From NCBI RefSeq assembly GCF_020740535.1, contig NZ_CP082362.1, positions 5,763,501 to 5,827,500 of the forward strand: DNA of 64,000 bases. Direction: 5' to 3'. The position numbers and the translations under genes are program-made. This stretch comes from Streptomyces profundus. GTDB taxonomy: Bacteria > Actinomycetota > Actinomycetes > Streptomycetales > Streptomycetaceae. The stretch's first letter is position 1; every line of letters begins with the position of its first letter. The notes below the pieces were generated by a model, which saw only the letters and a program-made list of their open reading frames with translations, had not been told where the DNA came from and did no database searches. Shown piece after piece: positions 29,870-39,192 of the stretch.

Positions 29870-31519
29870 CTACTCCGGAAGGGGGCGGGCCCGTTCGACC
29901 ACGGCGGTCAGCGACCCGCCGGGGAGGGTGCCGAAGCTGTCGCCCCAGTTCCGGCCCAGCCGGGAGGCGCAGAACGCGTCGGCCACCTCGGGCGGGGCGT
30001 GCCGCACCAGCAGCGAGCCCTGGAGCACCAGCGCCAGCCGCTCAACCACCCGGCGTGCCCTGGCCTCCACGCCCTCCAGATCGGACAGCTCGGTCAGCAG
30101 ATCCTTGAGCGCCGCGTCCAACCGGTGGTCGGCGCCGGCGGCCTGGCCCACCTCGACCAGATACGCGTTGAGCGCGCCCGGCTCCCGTTGCAGCGCGCGC
30201 AGCGCGTCCAGGGCCTGGACATTGCCCGAGCCCTCCCAGAGGGAGTTGAGCGGGGACTCGCGCAGCAGCCTGGGCAGGCCCGACTCCTCCACGTAGCCGT
30301 TGCCGCCCAGACACTCGAGCGCCTCGGCCGCCACCGGCGTGCAGCGTTTGGTGACCCAGTACTTGGCGGCCGGCAGCGCCAGCCGCAGCAGGTGGCGGTC
30401 ATGGGCGCTGCCGTCCGCCGCCGCGTCGACCGCGGCGGCCAGGCGCAGCGCCAGCGCCGTCGCGGCCTCGGACTCAAGGGCCAGATCGGCCAGCACATTG
30501 GTCATCAGCGGCTTGTCGATCAGCGGGCCGCCGAACGCCGAACGGTGCGCCGCGTGGTGGGTGGCCCGCGCGACGGCCTGCCGCATGATCGCCGCCGAGC
30601 CCGTGACGCAGTCGAGACGGGTGGCCGCCACCATCTCGATGATGGTGCGCACCCCACGCCCCTCCTCGCCGACCAGCCAGGCCAGCGTCTCGCCGTCGAA
30701 CTCCACCTCGGACGAGGCGTTGGAGCGGTTGCCCAGCTTGTCCTTGAGCCGCTGGAGCCGGAAGGAGTTGCGGGTGCCGTCCGGCAGCACCCGGGGCAGC
30801 AGGAAGCAGCTGAGCCCGCCGGGCGCCTGGGCCAGCACCAGGAAGACATCGGACATCGGCGCCGAGCAGAACCACTTGTGCCCGGTCAGCCGGTAGAGGC
30901 CGGGATCGCCCGCCGGCTCCGCCCTGGTGGTGTTGGCCCGCACATCGGAGCCCCCCTGCTTCTCCGTCATCCCCATGCCGGCGACCGCGCCCGCCTTGGC
31001 CGTGGCCGGGACGTCGAGCCCTGGCTGGTAGCGGTGGGAGGTGAGCAGCGGCTCCCAGACGGCGGCCAACTCGGGGGTGGCGCGCAGCGCCGGCACCGCC
31101 GCATGCGTCATCGAGACGGGGCAGCCGTGCCCCGCCTCCACCTGGCTCCAGACGAGAAAACCAGCCGTCCTACGCAGTTGGCCCGATGGCCACGTCCAGG
31201 CGTCGGTGAGCCCGGACGACACCGCCCGGTCGAGCAGTTGATGCCAGGCGGGATGGAACTCGACCTCGTCGATCCGATGCCCGCGCGGATCGAAGACCCG
31301 CAGGACAGGAGGGTTCTCATTGGCCAGCCGCCCCCATTCGGCCGCCTCCGCCGAGCCGGCCGCCCGGCCGAGCTCCGTCAGCTCCGCGCCCGCCTCGGCC
31401 GCCGCCTCGGGCGTGACCAGCCGCGCGAAGCCCTCGGAGAGGACGGCGTCCTGACCGAACACGTCGTAGTCGATCAAGGGGGGGACCTGATTGGTGACCG
31501 TGTGGGTGCTGGGCGTCAT
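29870..31519 (-). CDS. AidB-like acyl-CoA dehydrogenase
   Basis: This is a 549-residue flavoprotein of the AidB branch of acyl-CoA dehydrogenases. Family marks are MGMTEKQGGSDVRANTT, the HKWFCSAPMSDVFLVLAQ segment and a C-terminal ECLGGNGYVEESGLPRLLRE with SLWEGSGNVQALD. AidB protects DNA in the alkylation response of E. coli. Here the AlkA and Ogt repair genes lie 6 kb away, which may or may not be meaningful. The start is ATG 31519, with TAACGT 6 nt upstream, so the mRNA may be leaderless. It is divergent from the XRE regulator. Confidence 0.88.
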   Translation of the reverse strand: MTPSTHTVTNQVPPLIDYDVFGQDAVLSEGFARLVTPEAAAEAGAELTELGRAAGSAEAAEWGRLANENPPVLRVFDPRGHRIDEVEFHPAWHQLLDRAVSSGLTDAWTWPSGQLRRTAGFLVWSQVEAGHGCPVSMTHAAVPALRATPELAAVWEPLLTSHRYQPGLDVPATAKAGAVAGMGMTEKQGGSDVRANTTRAEPAGDPGLYRLTGHKWFCSAPMSDVFLVLAQAPGGLSCFLLPRVLPDGTRNSFRLQRLKDKLGNRSNASSEVEFDGETLAWLVGEEGRGVRTIIEMVAATRLDCVTGSAAIMRQAVARATHHAAHRSAFGGPLIDKPLMTNVLADLALESEAATALALRLAAAVDAAADGSAHDRHLLRLALPAAKYWVTKRCTPVAAEALECLGGNGYVEESGLPRLLRESPLNSLWEGSGNVQALDALRALQREPGALNAYLVEVGQAAGADHRLDAALKDLLTELSDLEGVEARARRVVERLALVLQGSLLVRHAPPEVADAFCASRLGRNWGDSFGTLPGGSLTAVVERARPLPE

Positions 31520-31639
31520 GGCGCCACGTTAGGCGCCGTCGAGGGGGCGCGCCATCCCTCGAACCCGCTCATCAGGGGCTACCGTTCGCCGACTGCCCTA
31601 GTACAGTGAGGCGTTCGCGGCGACGGCAGGGAGCGACCG

Positions 31640-32554
31640 ATGGAGTTGGAACTGGATTCCGATAGCACGGTCGACGAGTTCGGAGTGTCGCCGGTGGCTT
31701 TGGACTTTCGACAGACAGGGCCAACTGTGCCCCGGATGGTCCTCGGGAACCGGCTGCGCGCCCTGCGGGAGGCCCAGGGCATCACCGGCGCGGACGCGGG
31801 GCGCCGCATCCGGGGGTCGCACTCCAAGATCAGCCGCCTGGAGATGGGGAGAACCGGCTTCAAGGCGCGCGATGTCCTCGACCTGCTCACCTACTACGGC
31901 GTCGCCGACGAGGCGGAGCGCGTCACCCTGCTGGCCCTGGCCCGCCAGTCCAACACCCACGGGTGGTGGCAGTTCTACCACGACATCGTCCCCAGCTGGT
32001 TGAACGTCTATCTCGGCCTTGAGCAGACCGCGACCGTGATCAGGGGCTACGAGCTGCAGTTCGTCCCCGGCCTGTTGCAGACCGAGGAGTACGCCCGCGC
32101 GGTGATGTCCCTGGTGCCCGACGAGGAGGAGCGCCTTGAGCGCCGGGTACGGCTGCGGATGGCCAGGCAGCAGGTGCTGCGCCGGCCCCAGCCGCCGTTC
32201 CTGTGGGTGGTCATCGACGAGACGGCGCTGCGCCGCTCGATGGGCGGCCGTGGGCTGATGCGCCGGCAGCTGGAGTATCTGCTGGAGGTCTCCCGGCTGT
32301 CGCATGTCACCGTGCAGGTGGTCCCGTTCACGGCCGGGGCGCACTCGGCGATCGCGGGCCCGGTGACGCTGCTGCGCCCGCCGGGCGGTGAGCTGTCGGA
32401 CGTCGTCTATCTGGAGCAGCTCACCGGCGGCGCCTACCCGGACAAGCCGTCCGAGGTCGAGCAGTATCGCCATGTGATGAACCGCCTTTCCGTCGAGGCG
32501 CTGCCGCCCGCCGCGACCACGGACTTCCTGTTCGACGCGCTGCGCGAGCTGTGA
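31640..32554 (+). CDS. XRE-family regulator with DUF5753
   Basis: This 304-residue regulator has an N-terminal helix-turn-helix (LGNRLRALREAQGITGADAGRRIRG, then SKISRLEMGR) and a C-terminal DUF5753 domain (YELQFVPGLLQTEEYARAVM, then VTVQVVPF and DVVYLEQL). It belongs to the abundant Streptomyces family whose members usually sit beside a DUF397 partner; no DUF397 gene is next to it here. The first 30 residues precede the HTH. The ligand and the target genes are unknown. It runs convergent with the LPFR gene 12 bp downstream. Confidence 0.88.
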   Translation: MELELDSDSTVDEFGVSPVALDFRQTGPTVPRMVLGNRLRALREAQGITGADAGRRIRGSHSKISRLEMGRTGFKARDVLDLLTYYGVADEAERVTLLALARQSNTHGWWQFYHDIVPSWLNVYLGLEQTATVIRGYELQFVPGLLQTEEYARAVMSLVPDEEERLERRVRLRMARQQVLRRPQPPFLWVVIDETALRRSMGGRGLMRRQLEYLLEVSRLSHVTVQVVPFTAGAHSAIAGPVTLLRPPGGELSDVVYLEQLTGGAYPDKPSEVEQYRHVMNRLSVEALPPAATTDFLFDALREL

Positions 32555-32566
32555 CGCCCCGGCGCG

Positions 32567-32695
32567 TCAGTGGCGCCCACGCGTGCTGTCGGACGCGCCG
32601 CCGAAGAGGCGGGCGATCGCCCGGAAGGGCAGAGTGACGAGGGTGGCGATGGCGCCGCCCACCATGCGCAGCAGATCGGCGATGGCGCGGAACAT
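32567..32695 (-). CDS. LPFR-motif small protein
   Basis: This 42-residue protein is amphipathic and basic: MFRAIADLLRMVGGAIATLV, then TLPFRAIARLFGG, then a short polar tail. It matches the small actinobacterial proteins named for their central LPFR motif. The ATG at 32695 follows GGAGGAGAG by 5 nt. A single short membrane or interface helix is likely. Function is unknown. It sits between a DUF5753 regulator and lon, reading away from lon. Confidence 0.85.
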   Translation of the reverse strand: MFRAIADLLRMVGGAIATLVTLPFRAIARLFGGASDSTRGRH

Positions 32696-32893
32696 GGGTT
32701 CTCTCCTCCGATAGGTCTTCGTCGGTCCCTTGCTGGTCCCTTGCTGACTCCTTGGCGATCCTTTGGCGATCGCCGGTTGTCCTGAGCTGTCTCGGATGTC
32801 CGAACCATCCGTGCCGAAACGGGCGCTCCCGTTTCGTTGATCGCCCACAGCGAACACGTCCTGGCGTCGGGAACATCCGGACGGGTCTCCAGC

Positions 32894-32914
32894 ATTGAGT
32901 CGGCATAGCTCAAT
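32894..32914. promoter_or_regulatory. HAIR-like HspR operator before lon
   Basis: ATTGAGT-N7-GCTCAAT matches the HspR element CTTGAGT-N7-ACTCAAG at 11 of 14 fixed positions with the exact spacing. It ends 21 bp before the lon start. lon is a known HspR target in Streptomyces, so heat-shock control is likely. Confidence 0.75.
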
Positions 32915-32935
32915 TTGCCTGCCAAGGGAGACGTC

Positions 32936-35332
32936 ATGGAAGCATCGTTCGACGTACTCACTCTCCCGGTGTTGCCGTTGGAGAACGAGGTCGTACTGCC
33001 CGGCATGGTGGTGCCGCTCGAACTCTCCGACGCCGAGGTGCGCGCCGCGGTCGAGGCGGCGCAGGCCGCCGCGCCCCGGGGGGAGAAGCCGCGTGTGCTG
33101 CTGGTGCCGCGGATCGACGGGAACTACCCGGCCATCGGCGTCGAGGGCCGGGTGGAGCAGGTCGGCCGGCTGGCCGACGGCGACCCCGGCGCCCTGGTGC
33201 GCGGCATCCGCCGGGTGCGGGTGGGCACCGGCACCACCGGCCCTGGGCGGGCGCTGTGGGTGGAGGTCGGCCCGGTGGCGGAGCCGGTGCCCGACCCGCT
33301 GCCGGGCGCCGTCGCCGAGCTGGTCAAGGAGTACCGCGCGCTGAGCACCAGCTGGCTGCGGAAGCGCGGCGCCTGGCAGGTGGTGGACCGGGTGGCGGGC
33401 ATCGACGAGGTCGGCGCCCTCGCTGACAACGCCGGATATCTCCCCTTCCTCGGCGCCGAACAGCGCCGCACCCTGCTGGAGACGCTGGACCCGGTGGAGC
33501 GGCTGCGGCAGGCCACGGCCTGGCTGAGCGAGCACCTGGCGGAGGAGGAGGTCACCGAGTCCATCGCCAAGGACGTCCAGGACGGCGTGGAGAAGCAGCA
33601 GCGCGAGTTCCTGCTCCGCCGCCAACTGGCGGCCGTCCGCAAGGAGTTGGCCGAGCTGAACGGGGAGGCGGAGGACGAGGGCGACGACTACCGGGCCCGC
33701 GTCGAGGCCGCCGACCTGCCCGAGCGGGTCCGCGAGGCCGCGCTCAAGGAGGTCGACAAGCTGGAGCGCGCCTCCGAGGCCAGCCCCGAGGGCGGCTGGA
33801 TCCGCACCTGGCTGGACACCGTGCTCGAACTGCCGTGGCACGAGCGCACCGACGACGCCTACGACATCGCGGGCGCGCGGGCCGTGCTGGACGCCGACCA
33901 CGCCGGTCTCGCCGACGTCAAGGAGCGGATCACGGAGTATCTGGCCGTGCGCAAGCGGCGCGAGGAGCGCGGTCTCAAGGTGGTCGGCGGCCGGCGCGGC
34001 GGCGCGGTGCTGGCCCTGGTGGGGCCGCCCGGCGTCGGCAAGACCTCGCTGGGGGAGAGCGTCGCGCGCGCCATGGGGCGGAAGTTCGTCCGGGTGGCCC
34101 TCGGCGGCGTCCACGACGAGGCGGAGATCAGGGGCCACCGGCGCACCTATGTGGGCGCGCTGCCCGGCCGGATCGTCCGGGCCGTCAAGGAGGCCGGCTC
34201 GATGAACCCGGTGGTGCTGCTCGACGAGATCGACAAGGTCGGCGCCGACTACCGGGGCGACCCGACGGCGGCGCTCCTCGAAGTGCTGGACCCGGCGCAG
34301 AACCACACGTTCAGGGACCACTATCTGGAGGTCGAGCTGGACCTCTCCGACGTGGTGTTCCTGGCCACGGCGAATGTGCTGGAGTCCATCCCGCAGCCCC
34401 TGTTGGACCGGATGGAGCTGGTCCGCCTCGACGGCTACACCGAGGACGAGAAGGTCACCATCGCCCGGGACCACCTGCTGCCCCGGCAGCTGGAGCGGGC
34501 GGGTCTGGCGGCCGACGAGGTCACCGTCGACGAGTCGGCGCTCCGGAAGCTGGCCGGCGAGTACACCAGGGAGGCCGGGGTGCGCGGCCTTGAGCGCACG
34601 GTCGCCCGGGTGCTGCGGAAGGTCGCGGCCCGCGCCGAGTTGGGCGAGCTGACCCTGCCGTACGCCGTCGCCGAGGACGGGCTCGGCGGCCTGATCGGTC
34701 GGCCGCACCACACGCCCGAGGCGGCCCAGGAGCCGGGGCGGCAGCGCACCGCGGTGCCGGGCGTCGCCACCGGGCTCGCGGTCACCGGCGCCGGCGGCGA
34801 CGTCCTCTATGTGGAGGCGTCGCTGGCCGATCCGGAGACGGGCGGCTCGGGGCTCACCCTCACCGGGCAGCTGGGCGACGTGATGAAGGAGTCGGGGCAG
34901 ATCGCGCTCTCCTATCTGCGGTCACGCGGCGCGGAGCTGGAGCTGCCGGTCGGCGACCTCAGGGAGCGCGGCATCCACCTCCATGTGCCGGCCGGCGCCG
35001 TCCCCAAGGACGGCCCGAGCGCCGGGGTCACCATGACCACGGCCCTGGCGTCGCTGCTCAGCGGGCGCCGGGTGCGGCCCGAGGTGGCCATGACGGGCGA
35101 GGTCTCGCTCACCGGCCGGGTGCTGCCGATCGGCGGTGTCAAGCAGAAGCTGCTCGCCGCCCACCGCGCCGGGCTGACCACGGTGGTCATCCCGCTCCGC
35201 AACGAGCCGGATCTGGACGACGTGCCGGCCGAGGTGCTCGCCGATCTGCGGGTGCATCCGGTCTCCGACGTCCGGCAGGTGCTCGAACTGGCGCTGGCCC
35301 CGGCCGAGTCGGCCGTCCCGCTGGCCGCCTGA
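32936..35332 (+). CDS. lon: ATP-dependent protease Lon
   Basis: Lon (798 residues) is a homo-oligomeric cytoplasmic protease that degrades damaged and regulatory proteins. In order it has an N-terminal LON substrate-recognition domain (LPVLPLENEVVLPGMVVPLEL), a coiled region, an AAA+ module with Walker A GPPGVGKTSL and Walker B PVVLLDEID, and a C-terminal protease domain. The catalytic serine is in PKDGPSAGVTM and the lysine in GGVKQKLLAA. ATG 32936 follows AAGGGAGA. An HspR-like site just upstream suggests heat-shock control. A hairpin follows 14 bp after the stop. Confidence 0.97.
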   Translation: MEASFDVLTLPVLPLENEVVLPGMVVPLELSDAEVRAAVEAAQAAAPRGEKPRVLLVPRIDGNYPAIGVEGRVEQVGRLADGDPGALVRGIRRVRVGTGTTGPGRALWVEVGPVAEPVPDPLPGAVAELVKEYRALSTSWLRKRGAWQVVDRVAGIDEVGALADNAGYLPFLGAEQRRTLLETLDPVERLRQATAWLSEHLAEEEVTESIAKDVQDGVEKQQREFLLRRQLAAVRKELAELNGEAEDEGDDYRARVEAADLPERVREAALKEVDKLERASEASPEGGWIRTWLDTVLELPWHERTDDAYDIAGARAVLDADHAGLADVKERITEYLAVRKRREERGLKVVGGRRGGAVLALVGPPGVGKTSLGESVARAMGRKFVRVALGGVHDEAEIRGHRRTYVGALPGRIVRAVKEAGSMNPVVLLDEIDKVGADYRGDPTAALLEVLDPAQNHTFRDHYLEVELDLSDVVFLATANVLESIPQPLLDRMELVRLDGYTEDEKVTIARDHLLPRQLERAGLAADEVTVDESALRKLAGEYTREAGVRGLERTVARVLRKVAARAELGELTLPYAVAEDGLGGLIGRPHHTPEAAQEPGRQRTAVPGVATGLAVTGAGGDVLYVEASLADPETGGSGLTLTGQLGDVMKESGQIALSYLRSRGAELELPVGDLRERGIHLHVPAGAVPKDGPSAGVTMTTALASLLSGRRVRPEVAMTGEVSLTGRVLPIGGVKQKLLAAHRAGLTTVVIPLRNEPDLDDVPAEVLADLRVHPVSDVRQVLELALAPAESAVPLAA

Positions 35333-35346
35333 GCCGGCGGGCCCGG

Positions 35347-35384
35347 CCCTCCGCCCATCGCCGCGAGGCCGATGGGCGGGAGGG
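35347..35384 (+). terminator. terminator after lon
   Basis: CCCTCCGCCCATCG (35347-35360) pairs with CGATGGGCGGGAGGG (35370-35384) with one bulged base and a 9-nt loop, 14 bp after the lon stop. The next promoter hexamer begins only 4 bp later. Confidence 0.75.
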
Positions 35385-35387
35385 GCG

Positions 35388-35393
35388 TAGGGT
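35388..35393 (+). promoter_or_regulatory. -10 hexamer of a probable leaderless promoter
   Basis: TAGGGT is followed by 8 nt and the ATG at 35402, without a ribosome site. Confidence 0.6.
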
Positions 35394-35401
35394 CTGCGGT
35401 T

Positions 35402-35869
35402 ATGAGTCCTTCGATCGCGACCAACACCCGCGTTGACCTCGACGGCCTGCTGGACTTCGTCCGGGCCAGGCACCGCGCCGTCCTGCTGACCCGGCGCTCC
35501 GACGGCTCTCCGCAGGCGTCCCCGCTGACCTGCGGCGTGGACGACGCCGGCCGGCTGGTGATGTCGACCTACCCCGAGCGGGCCAAGACCCGCAACGCCG
35601 AGCGGGACGCCGAGGTCAGCGTCCTGGTCCTGTCCGACGAGTGGGACGGCCCCTGGGTGCAGGTGGACGGCGAGGCCGAGGTGCTGCATGTGCCGGAGGC
35701 GATCGAGCCGCTGGTGGAGTACTACCGCAACATCGCGGGCGAGCACCCGGACTGGGCCGAGTACCGGGAGGCCATGGCCCGGCAGGGCAAGTCCCTGATC
35801 CGGGTCACCCCGCGCCGCTGGGGCCCGCTCGCCACCGGCGGCTTCCCGGCCCGCCTCGCGAAGGACTAG
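35402..35869 (+). CDS. PPOX-class F420-dependent oxidoreductase-like protein
   Basis: This 155-residue protein has the split beta-barrel of flavin/deazaflavin-binding PPOX proteins. LLTRRSDGSPQASPLTCGVDDAGRLVMSTYPERAKTRNAERDAEVSVLVL shows the family N-terminal pattern, and KSLIRVTPRRWGP is the family C-terminal motif. Actinobacterial members use cofactor F420 or FMN; which applies here cannot be seen. ATG 35402 is supported by TAGGGT 8 nt upstream. The 3' end runs into three imperfect copies of CGCGAAGGACYA (35855-35892). Confidence 0.82.
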   Translation: MSPSIATNTRVDLDGLLDFVRARHRAVLLTRRSDGSPQASPLTCGVDDAGRLVMSTYPERAKTRNAERDAEVSVLVLSDEWDGPWVQVDGEAEVLHVPEAIEPLVEYYRNIAGEHPDWAEYREAMARQGKSLIRVTPRRWGPLATGGFPARLAKD

Positions 35870-35895
35870 CTCGCGAAGGACCAGTACGCGAACGC

Positions 35896-37257
35896 CTAGG
35901 CGGTACCGCCCCGGGCGGCGGTCGCACGTCGGTCGTGCGCACGCAGGACGAGGCCGTGTGGGGCCATCACGATGCGCGGCTTGGGCCGCACCCGGGCGTC
36001 GGGCTCGGCCCGCAGGTCCCACCTGCCGGCCAGCGCGGAGACGGCGATGACGGCCTCGTGCTGGGCGAACCTGGCGCCGATGCAGATCCGCGCGCCCGCG
36101 CCGAACGGCACATAGCCGGCGGACGGCACCAGCGCTGAGCGCTTGGTCCACCGGTCGGGGTCGAAGCGCTCGGGATCGGGGAAGACCTCCGGATCGTGGT
36201 GGAGCTGGTACGGGCTGACATAGAACTCGGTGCCCTCGGGGAACCGGTGCCCGCCGAGCTCCACCTCCCGGGTCGCACAGCGGGCGATGATCCAGGTGGG
36301 GGAGTGCACCCGCAGCGTCTCGGCGAACACCGCGTTGGTGAACGGCAGTAGCGGCACGTCGTCGGCGGTGGCGGTGCGGCCGTCGAGGACGGTGTCCAGC
36401 TCCGCGTGCAGCCGCTCGCGCAGCGCCGGGTCCTCGGCGACCCGGTGGAAGAACCAGGCCAGCACGCTGGCCGTGGTCTCGGTGCCGGCCGCCAGAAACG
36501 TGACGACCTGGGCCTTCAGCTCCTCGTCGGAGAAGAGCGCCTCCTCGCCCGCCACGCTCTCCATCAGCGCGTTCAGCAGCCCGCCGGCGTCCGGATCGGC
36601 CCGCGCGCTCGCCACGGCGTGGGCGCAGGTGGCGTCCGCCTCCGCCACGGCGGCGGCGAACCTGCGGGCCGAGGGCAGCGGGAGGTTCCGCGCCCATTCG
36701 GGCAGCACCGCGTGCCGGAACACCTCGCCGTCGAGTAGCCGGTCGAAGACGCTCACCATCTCGTCGATGCTGGACAGGTCGAAGCTGGTCAACAGGGAAC
36801 GTATCGTGACGCGTTGGGTCAGCCGGTTCAGCAGTGGCAGCAGGTCGAGGCGCTCGCCGTCCCGCCAGGAGCCGGCCAGCCGCTCGGCCTCCTCGACCAT
36901 GACGACGCCGGCCTCGCCGACCCGCTCGCGGGTGAACGCCGGCTGCATCAGCCGCCGCTGCCTGCGGTGTTCGGAGGCCGGGCAGGTGAGCAGGCCGTTC
37001 CCCAGCACCGCGCGAGCCTGCTCGGCGATCTGCCCGCCCTTGTCGAAATCGCTGACATTGGTCAGCACCGATTGGGCAAGCTTCGCATCGGCAACCAAAT
37101 AGCCTCGACGTCCGCGCAACTTCAGCTCCAGAACGCCGGCCTGCCCCGAGCACTCGCGGAGCCAGCCCAGCGGGTCCCGCCAGAGTGCCCCCGTGTGGCC
37201 GAGGACCGGAATGGACCCAGGTGCCCTGGGCACGGTTTGTTGCTCGGATATCGACAT
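35896..37257 (-). CDS. cytochrome P450
   Basis: This is a 453-residue haem monooxygenase. The I-helix has FLAAGTETTASVLAW, the K-helix ETLRVHSPT and the haem loop PFGAGARICIGARFA with the axial cysteine. The sequence resembles the CYP183-like terpene oxidases of Streptomyces, but no terpene cyclase is nearby and no redox partner is encoded. The substrate is therefore unknown. The start at ATG 37257 gives a normal length. The divergent neighbour is the AdaA-AlkA gene, 338 bp away. Confidence 0.93.
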   Translation of the reverse strand: MSISEQQTVPRAPGSIPVLGHTGALWRDPLGWLRECSGQAGVLELKLRGRRGYLVADAKLAQSVLTNVSDFDKGGQIAEQARAVLGNGLLTCPASEHRRQRRLMQPAFTRERVGEAGVVMVEEAERLAGSWRDGERLDLLPLLNRLTQRVTIRSLLTSFDLSSIDEMVSVFDRLLDGEVFRHAVLPEWARNLPLPSARRFAAAVAEADATCAHAVASARADPDAGGLLNALMESVAGEEALFSDEELKAQVVTFLAAGTETTASVLAWFFHRVAEDPALRERLHAELDTVLDGRTATADDVPLLPFTNAVFAETLRVHSPTWIIARCATREVELGGHRFPEGTEFYVSPYQLHHDPEVFPDPERFDPDRWTKRSALVPSAGYVPFGAGARICIGARFAQHEAVIAVSALAGRWDLRAEPDARVRPKPRIVMAPHGLVLRAHDRRATAARGGTA

Positions 37258-37595
37258 ACTGTGTCCCCCGTGCGGTGTTTGAGGCGATTTCTGGCTGTCG
37301 CACGCATCCCCCGGCCCCCCGGACCGGGGAGCGTCGAGGCGTTCCCGTGGTCGTGGGAACGCGGCGCTCCGGCCGGTTCCTCGTCATGCTACGTGCTGCC
37401 GCACCCCTCGAACAGGTTTCAATGGCTACGGATCGAGAAGCTTTGCCCCCTGGTTGGCCGTCGGGCCGGTTCGCTGCCGTGAACGTTGCCTCGGTGGTTG
37501 GTCGCGGTGTTGCGCGCCGCCGCTCCCCGGCCGGTACCTCCCTGTCCGATTCCCGCCAGTGCCGACGTCCGGAGGCGTCGCACACTGGACGGGTG
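37258..37595. other. divergent promoter region with hairpin
   Basis: No gene is supported in these 338 bp. An inverted repeat GCGTTCCC (37339-37346) and GGGAACGC (37355-37362), 8 nt apart, is 82 bp from the P450 start and could be an operator. The rest is unremarkable. Confidence 0.4.
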
Positions 37596-39050
37596 ATGGA
37601 CGACGACAGCAGGTACGAGGCGGTGCGCAGCCGCGACGAGCGATTCGACGGGGTGTTCTTCACCGCCGTCCTGACCACCGGGATCTTCTGCCGTCCCAGC
37701 TGCCCGGCGACCACGCCCAAGCGGGCCAACGTCCGCTTCCTCGCCTCGGCCGCGGCGGCGCAGGGCGCGGGCTTCCGGGCCTGCCGTCGTTGCCGCCCCG
37801 ACGCCGTGCCGGGATCGGCCGAGTGGAACGTCAGGGCCGACCTGGTCGGCCGGGCGATGCGGCTGATCGGGGACGGCGTGGTCGACCGGGAGGGCGTCGC
37901 GGGCCTGGCCGGCCGGCTCGGCTACAGCACCCGGCAGGTCCAGCGGCAGCTGGTCGCCGAGCTGGGGGCCGGGCCCATCGCGCTGGCCAGGGCCGGGCGG
38001 GCCCACACCGCGCGGGTCCTGCTCCAGACGACCGAACTGCCGATCACCGAGATCGCCTTCGCCGCCGGCTTCACCAGCGTCCGCCAGTTCAACGACACCC
38101 TGCGCGACGCCTATGACCGCACCCCCAGCGCGCTGCGCGCCGCCGCCCCCGCGGCCGGCCGCGCCGAGCCCGTCGAGGGCGCCGGCGTTCCGCTGCGGCT
38201 CGCCTACCGGGGGGCCTACGCCGCGCGGCAGGTCTTCGACTTCCTCGCCCGCCGGGCGCTGCCAGGCGTGGAGGAGACGCTCGGCGCGCCAGGCGCCCGC
38301 GTCTACCGGCGCACGTTGGCGCTGCCGCACGGCGGCGGCATCGCCGAGGTGGCCGAGAGCGCCGGCGCCCCGGGCCGCCGCTGGCTGCCCTGCCGGCTGT
38401 ACCTCAGCGATCTGCGCGATCTGACCTGCGCCGTCCAGCGCCTGCGTCGCCTCTTCGACCTGGACGCCGACCCCTACGCGGTGGCCGAGCGGCTCGGCGG
38501 CCATCCACGGCTCGGGCCGCTGGTCGCGAAGGCGCCGGGGCTGCGTTCGCCCGGCGCCGTCAGCTCCGACGAACTGGCGATCCGGGCGGTGCTCGGCCAA
38601 CAGGTCACGGTGGGCGCGGCCCGCACCCTGGGCGGCCGGCTGGTCGCCGCGCTGGGCAAGCCGCTGGGGCGGCCCGACGGCGGCCTCACCCATCTCTTCC
38701 CGGAGCCGGCGGCGCTGGCCGAGGCCGAACTCGCCGAACTCGGCATGCCGGCCGCGCGCCGCGCCACCCTGCGCACCCTGGGCGCCGCGCTCGCCGACGG
38801 CCGCGTCCAGCTCAGCCCGGGGGCCGACCGGGACGAGGCCGAGCGGCGGCTGCGCGCGCTGCGCGGTATCGGCCCCTGGACGGCCGGCTATGTGCGGATG
38901 CGGGCCCTGGGCGACCCGGATGTCTTCCTGCCGGGGGACGCCGCCGTCCGCCACGGGCTGGCCGCGATCGGCGCGACGGTCGACGAGTCGGAGGAGTGGC
39001 GCCCCTGGCGCTCCTACGCCCTGCACCATCTGTGGTGGGCCATCGCCTGA
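37596..39050 (+). CDS. alkA: AdaA-AlkA fusion, alkylation repair protein
   Basis: This 484-residue protein joins three modules. Residues about 1-75 are the Ada zinc domain that takes methyl groups from phosphotriesters (GIFCRPSCPA, then ACRRCRPD, giving four cysteines). Residues 80-170 are an AraC-type helix-turn-helix (ITEIAFAAGFTSVRQFNDTLR). The rest is AlkA, 3-methyladenine DNA glycosylase, with helix-hairpin-helix LRGIGPWTAGYVRMRALGDPD and the catalytic Asp in FLPGDAAV. Methylation would turn it into an activator of its own regulon. The M. tuberculosis AlkA has the same organisation, followed like here by ogt. Confidence 0.93.
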   Translation: MDDDSRYEAVRSRDERFDGVFFTAVLTTGIFCRPSCPATTPKRANVRFLASAAAAQGAGFRACRRCRPDAVPGSAEWNVRADLVGRAMRLIGDGVVDREGVAGLAGRLGYSTRQVQRQLVAELGAGPIALARAGRAHTARVLLQTTELPITEIAFAAGFTSVRQFNDTLRDAYDRTPSALRAAAPAAGRAEPVEGAGVPLRLAYRGAYAARQVFDFLARRALPGVEETLGAPGARVYRRTLALPHGGGIAEVAESAGAPGRRWLPCRLYLSDLRDLTCAVQRLRRLFDLDADPYAVAERLGGHPRLGPLVAKAPGLRSPGAVSSDELAIRAVLGQQVTVGAARTLGGRLVAALGKPLGRPDGGLTHLFPEPAALAEAELAELGMPAARRATLRTLGAALADGRVQLSPGADRDEAERRLRALRGIGPWTAGYVRMRALGDPDVFLPGDAAVRHGLAAIGATVDESEEWRPWRSYALHHLWWAIA

Positions 39051-39192
39051 CCGAAAATCGACTCCCCCCGGTGACGAGTTGACGCCGCCCGATGACCGCC
39101 GGATGGCCGGTCGATGGCTGGTCGATGAACACCGGACCAACAACCACCCCATGACCCGGACCCACCGCACCCGCAGAACAACGGAGAGAACC

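Noticed and set aside
32567..34711. A 714-codon minus-strand frame opposite lon
   Set aside because: Only its last 42 codons (the LPFR protein) are supported, and the rest mirrors lon.
35896..37257. A terpene or polyketide cluster around the P450
   Set aside because: No cyclase, synthase or tailoring partner is near; the flanking genes are an oxidoreductase and DNA repair genes.
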